A stretch of 5,904 nt of DNA from Anaerolineaceae bacterium. Lineage in GTDB: Bacteria > Chloroflexota > Anaerolineae > Anaerolineales > Anaerolineaceae. The DNA lies in assembly GCA_003158355.1 (NCBI GenBank), contig PMIV01000085.1, positions 2,762 through 8,665 of the forward strand, in the 5' to 3' direction. The notes under the pieces are model-generated. The model searched no databases. It saw only the letters and a program-made list of their open reading frames with translations, and was not told the DNA's origin. Made by a program: the position numbers and the translations under genes. Positions 1 through 5,482 of this stretch are shown in pieces; position 1 is the stretch's first letter; each line of letters begins with the position of its first letter.

Positions 1-522
1 ATCGAAAGTTTATTGCTGCTTTCACGCCTGGATGCCCACAAACTGCCGTTGGAACTTCAGAATATTAATTTACCCGAACTGTTTGAAGAGATCGTTCGAC
101 AGAATGAACGCGTTTTACAGGAAAAACAAATTTCCATTGAACAAGAGACCCAGGTTTCAACTGTCTTTGCCGACCCGGTCAGGCTTAAACAAATTTTGCT
201 AATCTTTATTGATAATGCTGTCCGCAACAATCATCCGCAAGGCTGGATAAAGATCAAAGCCGAAACGAAACAGAATAAAGTCTGGATCGAGGTCAGTGAT
301 AATGGTTCCGGCATTCCGGCTGAGCATTTGAATAAGATCTTCGACCGTTTTTATAAAGTGAGTGATCGTTCTACACCAGATTATCGCGGCAGCGGGTTGG
401 GTTTATCGATTGCGAAAAGCCTGATCGAGGCACAGGGTGGAGAAATTCTGATCACAAGTGAAGAAGGGACAGGCACCCAGGTGAGATTTTCACTCCAGAA
501 ACCCCAGTCCAAGCTGACATAA
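1..522 (+). CDS. Sensor histidine kinase, C-terminal part (5' end outside window)
   Basis: This is the catalytic end of a two-component sensor kinase, which phosphorylates its own histidine from ATP and passes the phosphate to a response regulator. The frame is open from the first base, so the sensor region, the phospho-accepting histidine and the true start lie upstream. Of the 173 visible residues, about 1-15 (ESLLLLSRLDA) are the end of the second dimerisation helix. The HATPase_c domain follows: N box with IDNAVRNN (N72), G1 box DNGSGIP (100-106), F box FDRFY (114-118), G2 box GSGLGLSIAK (130-139) and a final GTGT (156-159). The layout and the spacing from helix to N box are those of OmpR/PhoB-partner (HisKA) kinases. 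The usual lysine after DNA is replaced by RNN, a minor change. The signal sensed cannot be judged. A partner regulator probably lies upstream. Stop codon is TAA at 520-522. Confidence 0.93.
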   Translation: MESLLLLSRLDAHKLPLELQNINLPELFEEIVRQNERVLQEKQISIEQETQVSTVFADPVRLKQILLIFIDNAVRNNHPQGWIKIKAETKQNKVWIEVSDNGSGIPAEHLNKIFDRFYKVSDRSTPDYRGSGLGLSIAKSLIEAQGGEILITSEEGTGTQVRFSLQKPQSKLT

Positions 523-636
523 TTATCAAAAATCATTCAAAAAACATCCACCAGTGTATGTTAAAATATAAGGCAAGAATTGGTTCTCCAGTCAATGGTA
601 TTTGAAGACTGTCAGAGATCTTTTGGAGGTATTGTA
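523..636 (+). promoter_or_regulatory. Intergenic leader with likely promoter of the S-component gene
   Basis: This gap holds a likely extended -10 element, TGtTAAAAT at 559-567, with no good -35; extended -10 promoters often lack one. Transcription would start near 574 and leave a leader of about 62 nt. The leader ends in a strong Shine-Dalgarno, GGAGGT at 625-630, seven bases from the ATG at 637. CAGTC (589-593) can pair with GACTG (607-611), and CTCCA (586-590) is complementary to TGGAG (624-628), which overlaps the Shine-Dalgarno. No known riboswitch class is recognisable. No clear terminator follows the kinase gene, so read-through from it is possible. Confidence 0.5.
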
Positions 637-1194
637 ATGGCACAAGATCGTACCCGCAAAATTGTCGTCACCGGAGCGCTGGGCGCTGTAGCAATTCTTT
701 TAGGACTCACTCATTGGGGATTCATCCCCTGGTTTGCGGGGATTTCGCTCACCATTATGCACGTTCCAGTGATCATCGGCGCTATTCTGGAAGGGCCAAT
801 TGTGGGCGCTGGCATTGGCTTGATCTTTGGGCTTTTCAGCTTACTTGAGGCAGCCATAGCCCCCACCGGGCCGGGTGACGTCGTTTTCACCAATCCGTTG
901 ATCTCCATTCTGCCGCGCTTATTCATTGGCCCAATGGCCTGGCTCATTTGGACCAGTCTGAAAAGAATACCGGTTGTCGGCCTAATCACTTCCGGAATCG
1001 TCGGCAGCCTCACCAACACCATCCTGGTTTTAGGAATGTTTGGCATCTACGGCATTTATTCCTGGCCAATCCTGGGAGGAATCGCATTGACAAATGGCCT
1101 CCCCGAAGCAGCCGTCTCAGCCGTGATCACGGTAATCGTTGTGAGTATTACACTGCAAATAAAGGTGGAAAAAAAACGCGGAGCTGATCTTTAA
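637..1194 (+). CDS. ECF transporter S component (substrate-binding membrane protein)
   Basis: This is a predicted integral membrane protein of 185 aa, the usual size for S components, which bind a vitamin or similar small molecule and hand it through the membrane with EcfT and EcfA ATPases. After a basic start (DRTRK) there are about five to six hydrophobic segments: roughly 10-28, 36-50, 55-72, 87-106, 112-136 and 145-175. The stretch TIMHVPVIIGAILEGPIVGA (39-58), followed by a GLIFGLFSLLEA segment and NPLISILPRLFIG (86-98), is typical of the ECF_S families of Firmicutes and Chloroflexota. The start at 637 is chosen because GGAGGT lies seven bases upstream; an in-frame TTG at 580 and ATG at 595 lack such a site and would add a polar tail. 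The ligand cannot be read from the sequence: pantothenate, a thiamine or pyridoxine precursor, or a queuosine precursor are all possible. The EcfT and EcfA genes lie just downstream on the other strand. Confidence 0.82.
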   Translation: MAQDRTRKIVVTGALGAVAILLGLTHWGFIPWFAGISLTIMHVPVIIGAILEGPIVGAGIGLIFGLFSLLEAAIAPTGPGDVVFTNPLISILPRLFIGPMAWLIWTSLKRIPVVGLITSGIVGSLTNTILVLGMFGIYGIYSWPILGGIALTNGLPEAAVSAVITVIVVSITLQIKVEKKRGADL

Positions 1195-1204
1195 CCAATT
1201 TATT

Positions 1205-1246
1205 AAAAAGTCGGACCTCTCACTTACTTGAAGTCCGACTTTTTTT
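1205..1246. terminator. Bidirectional intrinsic terminator
   Basis: The left arm AAAAAGTCGGAC (1205-1216) is the exact reverse complement of the right arm GTCCGACTTTTT (1233-1244). The 16-base centre can add two more pairs. On the + strand the stem GTCGGAC/GTCCGAC is followed by seven T; read on the - strand it is followed by five T. It lies 10 bp after the S-component stop and 11 bp beyond the stop of the opposing ecfT gene, so it can end transcription from both convergent units. Confidence 0.92.
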
Positions 1247-1257
1247 ATTTAATTCAT

Positions 1258-2079
1258 CTACAAAAATAAAATTAAGCCGATGAAACAGGCTCCGATCGCA
1301 AGGAATAAAGCGTCTTTCCAGTCAAAGTGCAATTCATACAAACTCGTGCGTTGATTCTTGAGCCCGTAAGCCCGCGCGTCCATCGCCAGCGCCATCGTCT
1401 CGGCCCGCCGCAGACTAATTAAGAAGAGTGGCACGATCAGCGGGATGATCTGTTTTACCTGGCTGAACAAATTTCCTTTTCGTGTGCCCCACTCTGAACC
1501 GCGTGAGGCCTGTGCCTTGGCAATCCGTTCAGCCGATTGTGCCAGCAGCGGCAAAAAGCGCATCGCCACCTGAAAGATCATTACGAAATCCATGGTGTGA
1601 ATGCCAATTTTATTAAGCGGACTGAGCAGATCACTCAAACCGGTAATCGCCTCAGATGTCGACAGGCAAAATGACATCCAGCTTAAACTCAATATCAAAG
1701 CCACGAAACGCACCATCAGCATAAACGCTGACCATAATCCAGCTAGGGAGATGTGAACGATCCACCACTGAAAATAAACGACCGTGTTCTTCGTGGTAGA
1801 GAAAAACAGAATTTGCAATACAGCAATGAAAATCAGAAAAGGCAGCGGAGCCAGTAACCCCTTTAAGGCGTAGCGCAGCGATACCCTGGAAAGTACAATC
1901 CCCAAAATGGCCAGAAACAGCCCTGCGATCAATCCCAGTGTGGAGGGAGAAAACGTCAGCGCCAGAATGAACCCGCTAAAGAAGAGCAGGCGGGCACGGG
2001 CATCGCGCCGGTGCAGCAGGGAGCCGGTCGGGAAGTATTGGCCAACCGCTACTAGGGGAAGAAACTCAAACTGGTTCAT
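1258..2079 (-). CDS. ecfT: ECF transporter transmembrane coupling protein EcfT
   Basis: EcfT is the membrane scaffold that joins the two ATPase domains to the S component and transmits their movement. The protein has 273 aa, normal for the family, with an N-terminal HRRDARAR segment (23-30; family members usually have a similar H.LD.R.K element) and hydrophobic segments near 31-65, 72-95, 105-138 and, at the C-terminus, 255-273. Two Ala-Arg-Gly type coupling motifs are visible: ASRG (191-194) and DARAYG (234-239). They lie in the long amphipathic helices between the second-last and last membrane spans, and are known to dock into grooves of the ATPases. The ATG overlaps the stop of the ATPase gene by 4 bp (ATGA, 2076-2079), so translation is coupled; a weak GGAAGA lies nine bases upstream of the start. 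The gene ends at the shared bidirectional terminator. Assignment is firm from motifs, topology and context. Confidence 0.93.
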   Translation of the reverse strand: MNQFEFLPLVAVGQYFPTGSLLHRRDARARLLFFSGFILALTFSPSTLGLIAGLFLAILGIVLSRVSLRYALKGLLAPLPFLIFIAVLQILFFSTTKNTVVYFQWWIVHISLAGLWSAFMLMVRFVALILSLSWMSFCLSTSEAITGLSDLLSPLNKIGIHTMDFVMIFQVAMRFLPLLAQSAERIAKAQASRGSEWGTRKGNLFSQVKQIIPLIVPLFLISLRRAETMALAMDARAYGLKNQRTSLYELHFDWKDALFLAIGACFIGLILFL

Positions 2080-3812
2080 ACTGGTTTTTCTTCCAATAAT
2101 GTATCAAGGCAGGTATCGATTTCTTTTAGAGAAACCACATTCAGTGGAATCGGCCAGCCTCTGGCGCGTAGTTCCATTGTCAGGCTCGACCCGGCGGGTG
2201 CAGCTAACCCGGCTGCTTCCAGGCGCGGAAGATCACAAAAGAGCTCGCCTACGGAATCGGTCGCTTGGCTTTTTCCATGCTGTAATATCGTCATCTCTTG
2301 CGCCAGAGCCGCAATATCTTCCATATTATGCGAAGAAAGTACAATACTGTGTCCTTGCGTCTGTAACTTCCTTAGCGTTGTTAACAATCCTTGCCGCGAG
2401 AGGGGATCCAGGCCAGCGCTGGGTTCATCCAGGATCAACAATTCGGGATTCACCACCAGCACGGAAGCCAGGGCTACTTTTCTTTTTTCGCCGCCGCTGA
2501 GCGTATTGGTCAGGCGGTCTTTGAACAGGTCAAAGTCCAGCCCCACGGTTTCCATGGCCATACGCACTCGTTCACGCAGACCCTCACGTCCGAAATAAAG
2601 CTTAGCTCCATAGGCAATTTCATCCCCTACATATTGCTCAAAAAAGTACAGTTCCGGGTTCTGAAAAACTAACCCGGCAAAGCGGCGCAGACCCTTTAAG
2701 TCTACCTGCGCATCCGTCGTATCAAACTGCCCCACCCGCACCTTACCCGCCTGTGGCTGATAGAGTCCGTTCAAATGCTGCAGCAAGGTGGATTTCCCGG
2801 AACCGGTGGCGCCCACCAAACCATGCGTTGTGCCTTTTTTGGTCTTGAGGTTGACCCCATCCAAAGAAGGCTGCGCCATTGGTGTGCCGCGAAGATAGGT
2901 ATGTTTCAGTTCTTCAACCACGATCAATGGATCATCGTTTTCTACTGGTGAAATCGGTTCTACATGATCCTTTTTGATCTGTTCAGGACAAACCGGAATT
3001 ACATAATTCAATGGTTCATTCCCCCGGTCAGAAATCTCTATGCCTGGGAAATATTTCTTCAAGATCTTTTTTATCTGGTATCTGGAAGGTTGTTCAAGGT
3101 GGCAGCGATTGAGCAAGGGTTCATCGTTGAAAAGTGCCTCCGTGCTGCCGTCAAAGGCCAAACTCCCCTTATCCAACAATATCGCTCGGCCGGCAAGGGC
3201 CGCTTCATTCATGGAATGCGTGATCATGATGAGCGTCATACCCCGCTCGTGCAGGAGCTGCATCTGCGCCAGAACATCGCGTTTGCCGATCGGGTCGAGC
3301 ATGGCAGTAGTCTCGTCAAAAATGATGCACTTCGGCTGCATCGCCAGCACTCCCGCCAGTGCCACCCGTTGAGTTTGCCCTGCCGAAAGGAGATGAGGCG
3401 GACGCTCGCGCTGATCCCACATTCCCACCTGCCGCAGAGCCACCTGAATGCGCGTCTGCACTTCCCCCGAATGAACAGCCAAATTTTCCGGTCCGAAGGC
3501 AGTATCTTCGCTCACCAGAGAAGCCACAATCTGGTCCTCAGGCGATTGAAATACCATGCCCACTTTGGAGCGGATCATGGGCAAATTCTCAGTTTGCCGG
3601 GTATCCAGCCCATCGACCAAAACGCTGCCGCTTTCAGGCTGCAGCAGTCCGTTCAAATGGCGAGCCAGGGTCGTCTTGCCCGATCCATTGGCTCCGACCA
3701 GGGCTATCCATTCGCCTTCATTAATGTTTAAGCTAATGCTCTTGAGTGCGGGTGAGCTTTCTGGTGCGTGCCCGGGGTGTTGATAGGTTAAGTTCTCAAT
3801 TTGAAAAAACAA
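2076..3812 (-). CDS. ecfA: Fused ECF transporter ATPase (EcfA-EcfA', two ABC domains)
   Basis: This cytoplasmic protein of 578 aa carries both ATPase halves that power an ECF importer; in many bacteria these are two separate proteins of about 280 aa. Domain 1 has Walker A GANGSGKTT (40-48), Q-loop Q89, signature LSAGQTQRV (142-150), Walker B IIFDETTAMLDP (163-174, catalytic E167) and H199. A linker of roughly 240-295 follows. Domain 2 has Walker A GATGSGKST (334-342), Q-loop Q384, signature LSGGEKRKV (438-446), Walker B LLILDEPSAGLDP (458-470, E463) and H495. Both sites therefore look active, though the first signature has Ala for the second Gly. The C-terminal 60 residues are a family-variable tail. 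The start is TTG at 3812: an in-frame stop lies a short way upstream, AGGAA is placed six bases before it, and the protein begins right at the first ABC strand (FQIENLTY). The gene is followed by ecfT with an ATGA overlap. Confidence 0.95.
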   Translation of the reverse strand: MFFQIENLTYQHPGHAPESSPALKSISLNINEGEWIALVGANGSGKTTLARHLNGLLQPESGSVLVDGLDTRQTENLPMIRSKVGMVFQSPEDQIVASLVSEDTAFGPENLAVHSGEVQTRIQVALRQVGMWDQRERPPHLLSAGQTQRVALAGVLAMQPKCIIFDETTAMLDPIGKRDVLAQMQLLHERGMTLIMITHSMNEAALAGRAILLDKGSLAFDGSTEALFNDEPLLNRCHLEQPSRYQIKKILKKYFPGIEISDRGNEPLNYVIPVCPEQIKKDHVEPISPVENDDPLIVVEELKHTYLRGTPMAQPSLDGVNLKTKKGTTHGLVGATGSGKSTLLQHLNGLYQPQAGKVRVGQFDTTDAQVDLKGLRRFAGLVFQNPELYFFEQYVGDEIAYGAKLYFGREGLRERVRMAMETVGLDFDLFKDRLTNTLSGGEKRKVALASVLVVNPELLILDEPSAGLDPLSRQGLLTTLRKLQTQGHSIVLSSHNMEDIAALAQEMTILQHGKSQATDSVGELFCDLPRLEAAGLAAPAGSSLTMELRARGWPIPLNVVSLKEIDTCLDTLLEEKPV

Positions 3813-3860
3813 AATAAATTCCTGCCCAACTGTTAAACAAATTCAAAGTAATTAGTAAGG

Positions 3861-3866
3861 ATTATA
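3861..3866 (-). promoter_or_regulatory. Likely -10 box of the ecfA-ecfT operon
   Basis: On the - strand this reads TATAAT, a perfect match to the sigma-70 -10 consensus. It is about 48 bp before the TTG start of ecfA and predicts a leader of about 40 nt. No good -35 is found 16 to 18 bp upstream, so strength is unclear. Confidence 0.5.
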
Positions 3867-3956
3867 CCGAAAATTAAGCCTCATTTCCGAACAGGTTCCT
3901 CTTTTAAGCAATTCTTCAGCAAATTACCAGAAATTCATCCACAGGAAACCAATCCG

Positions 3957-3983
3957 TTGAACCGCTGCGGCATCCTTTATAAT
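3957..3983 (+). promoter_or_regulatory. Likely sigma-70 promoter of the DUF3052/TGT/Rmt operon
   Basis: TATAAT at 3978-3983 matches the -10 consensus fully. TTGAAC at 3957-3962 is a fair -35 (TTGA conserved) with a 15-bp spacer, shorter than the ideal 17. The start of transcription would fall near 3990, inside the palindrome at 3987-4003, giving a leader of only about 24 nt. Confidence 0.6.
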
Positions 3984-3986
3984 AAA

Positions 3987-4003
3987 CAAGTACTTAATAC
4001 TTG
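3987..4003. promoter_or_regulatory. Palindrome at the transcription start, possible operator
   Basis: CAAGTA (3987-3992) and TACTTG (3998-4003) are perfect inverted arms around a five-base AT-rich centre (CTTAA). The element lies directly between the -10 box and the Shine-Dalgarno AGGAG (4005-4009), covering the predicted transcription start. This is a place where a bound dimeric repressor would block transcription. As RNA it would form only a weak six-pair stem, so a protein-binding site seems the better reading. The regulator is unknown and none is encoded in the window. Confidence 0.45.
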
Positions 4004-4013
4004 CAGGAGAATA

Positions 4014-4394
4014 ATGTCTGAGAAAACGATCGCTGAAAAGTTACTGCTCAAACCCGGCCGCAGTCTTCTTATATTGAATGCACCGGCTGGTTATCTGGAA
4101 AGTTTGGGACCGCTGCCAGACTTCGCCAAAATAGTACCAATTACTGAACCTGCTGACGTCGTACAGCTTTTTATCTACTCTTTTGCGCGACTTGAGATTG
4201 AATTACCAAAAACCAAACCCTATGTTAATGCAGCCACCATTTTTTGGGTTTGTTACCCCAAACAAAGCGGAACCATCAAAACGGATATTAACCGCGATGT
4301 CCTTTACGTTTATGCGGAATCAAAAAACTGGAAAGGCATCGGTATGTTTTCAGTGAATAACGATTGGTCCGCCATGAGGTTCAAACCCCAATGA
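4014..4394 (+). CDS. DUF3052-like small protein
   Basis: This is a soluble protein of 126 aa with no signal peptide or membrane span. From memory of the family it resembles DUF3052: a start of the form AEKLLLKPG (7-15), then LLILNAPAGY (18-27), LGPLP (31-35), a ADVVQLFIYS strand (47-56), LPK..PYVNAATIFWVCYPKQSG (64-86) and a final W118..MRF (DWSAMRF, 117-123). The order of strands recalls the second half of a Rossmann-type methyltransferase fold but no SAM-binding glycine motif is present, so enzyme activity should not be assumed; its function is unknown. The start at 4014 is chosen because AGGAG (4005-4009) precedes it; an in-frame TTG at 3957 would lie inside the promoter. It is the first gene of a three-gene operon, and its stop overlaps the next start (ATGA, 4391-4394), pointing to joint expression with the TGT-like enzyme. 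Confidence 0.8.
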   Translation: MSEKTIAEKLLLKPGRSLLILNAPAGYLESLGPLPDFAKIVPITEPADVVQLFIYSFARLEIELPKTKPYVNAATIFWVCYPKQSGTIKTDINRDVLYVYAESKNWKGIGMFSVNNDWSAMRFKPQ

Positions 4395-5482
4395 CGCCGC
4401 GCATCCTCTCCCTAGCTCAGGGGAATGTCCCCTCGCCCATCTATCTCCCCGACGCCACTTTTGCTGTTGTCCGCTCGGTGGACGCCCAGGATTTGGAAGC
4501 AATTGGCATTGACGCGCTGGTGATGAACACTTTTCACCTGATGCTCAAACCTGGCTCTTCCACAGTCCAATCTCTGGGCGGACTGCACAAAATGAGCGGC
4601 TGGAAAAAATCCATCGTCACCGATTCGGGTGGTTTTCAGGCCTATTCGCTTATCCGCCAAAACCCCAAGTTTGGCACCCTGCACGAAAAAGGCATCACTT
4701 TTCAGCCCGAAGGCAGCAGCCGCAAATATCAATTGACCCCCGAAAAGACCGTTCAATTGCAAATGGGCTTTGGCAGCGATGTGGTGATCTGCCTGGACGA
4801 TTGTACCCACGTAGACGAAGGGTATGCAGAACAAAAAATCTCCGTAGACCGCACCATCAAATGGGCCAAAGCCTGCAAGAAGGAATTTACCCGCCTGGTT
4901 GGGGAAAAGAAACTCAGCGAAAGCAGCCGTCCCCGCCTGTATGCTGTGGTGCAGGGCGGAGGGTATAAAGACCTACGCCTGTGCTGTGCCGAAGCCCTCC
5001 TCGCGATCGGCTTCGACGGCTACGGTTTTGGCGGCTGGCCTCTGGATAAAGAAAACCATCTCCTTTCTGAGATCATTGCATACACGCGCGAGATCATTCC
5101 CACGGAGTTCCCCATGCACGCGCTCGGCATCGGCCACCCCGAAAATGTGCTGGCCTGTTACGATTTTGGCTACGACATTTTCGACAGCGCCATGCCCACC
5201 CGTGATGCCCGCCACGGCCGCCTGTACACATTCACCACCCCTGCTTCCTCCCCGCTCACCGGCGATTGGTTGAAGTATCTGTATATCAATGATGAAGAAC
5301 ATATCCATAACGGTGGGCCTATTTCAGAATATTGTGACTGCCCCTGCTGCCAGCACTATTCAGTAGGGTACCTGCATCACCTGTTTAAAATGGGCGATAC
5401 GCTCTTTATGCGCCTGGCTACCTTGCACAATTTGCGCTTTATGGTGCAGCTTTGCGATCGTATCCGTGCGGGGGCACAATAA
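4391..5482 (+). CDS. tgt: tRNA-guanine transglycosylase family protein (queuine tRNA-ribosyltransferase-like)
   Basis: Family members swap a guanine in RNA for a 7-deazaguanine (preQ1 or queuine at tRNA position 34 in bacteria). At 363 aa it is close to the usual 370-380. Family landmarks run in order: NTFHLMLKPG (46-55), GGLHKM (63-68), TDSGGFQAYSL (77-87; D78 is the substrate-contacting Asp), SDVVICLDDC (129-138; D136), VVQGG (186-190; Q188), GYGFGGW (210-216), LGIGHPENVL (245-254) and IFDSAMPTRDARHG (263-276), where D265 is the covalent nucleophile. Zinc ligands are C315, C317, C320 and H346 (LHNL). The core chemistry is thus intact. Unusual points: the loop GGLSVGE of canonical enzymes reads GGWPLDKE (214-221), FDEC reads LDDC, the Met before GVG is Leu (L245), and PVGT near the N-terminus reads PDAT (20-23). 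The substrate may therefore differ from preQ1. The start at 4391 overlaps the previous stop; its stop overlaps the next start. Confidence 0.88.
   Translation: MTPRILSLAQGNVPSPIYLPDATFAVVRSVDAQDLEAIGIDALVMNTFHLMLKPGSSTVQSLGGLHKMSGWKKSIVTDSGGFQAYSLIRQNPKFGTLHEKGITFQPEGSSRKYQLTPEKTVQLQMGFGSDVVICLDDCTHVDEGYAEQKISVDRTIKWAKACKKEFTRLVGEKKLSESSRPRLYAVVQGGGYKDLRLCCAEALLAIGFDGYGFGGWPLDKENHLLSEIIAYTREIIPTEFPMHALGIGHPENVLACYDFGYDIFDSAMPTRDARHGRLYTFTTPASSPLTGDWLKYLYINDEEHIHNGGPISEYCDCPCCQHYSVGYLHHLFKMGDTLFMRLATLHNLRFMVQLCDRIRAGAQ

Larger units (their letters stand above)
3813..4013. promoter_or_regulatory. Divergent intergenic region between the ECF operon and the TGT/Rmt operon
   Basis: This 201-bp gap separates the divergent starts of ecfA (-) and the DUF3052-like gene (+). 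It contains one consensus -10 box for each direction (separate entries), and a palindrome near the + strand gene. The centre (about 3867-3956) is AT-rich, with an imperfect inverted pair GGTTCCT (3894-3900) and AGGAAACC (3943-3950). I see no coding potential or RNA gene in it. Confidence 0.7.

Noticed and set aside
523..636. preQ1 riboswitch upstream of the S component
   Set aside because: A-rich tracts are present, but no stem with a C-rich loop and the matching A-rich pseudoknot tail of the preQ1-I aptamer can be drawn; the same holds for the leader at 3984-4013, which is too short.
1907..2500. Open frame on the + strand across the ecfT/ecfA junction
   Set aside because: Antisense to two certain genes; translation is Arg/Pro/Ser-rich and lacks any family motif.
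2764..3659. 14-base direct repeat AGTCCGTTCAAATG at 2764-2777 and 3646-3659
   Set aside because: Both copies encode the conserved HLNGL segment after Walker A in the two ABC domains of EcfA; it reflects domain homology, not a mobile or regulatory repeat.
2964..3731. Long open frame of 255 codons on the + strand inside ecfA
   Set aside because: It lies entirely antisense to the ABC domains of ecfA, whose motifs are unmistakable. Its translation is rich in His, Arg and Gln without any recognisable domain and no ribosome binding site precedes it.
3935..3943. TCATCCACA resembling a DnaA box (TTATCCACA)
   Set aside because: A single one-mismatch copy with no cluster, no AT-rich unwinding tract and no dnaA/dnaN nearby does not support an origin.
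4412..5308. Antisense open frames opposite the TGT-like gene (4412-4834 and 4973-5308, - strand) and one in another + frame (4899-5273)
   Set aside because: All are covered by the TGT-like gene with conserved catalytic motifs; they look like codon-bias shadows.
4391..5482. DNA-modifying TGT relative (DpdA of the dpd 7-deazaguanine DNA system)
   Set aside because: Motifs and length follow tRNA-type TGT, and no DpdB, helicase or restriction-like dpd gene is in the window.
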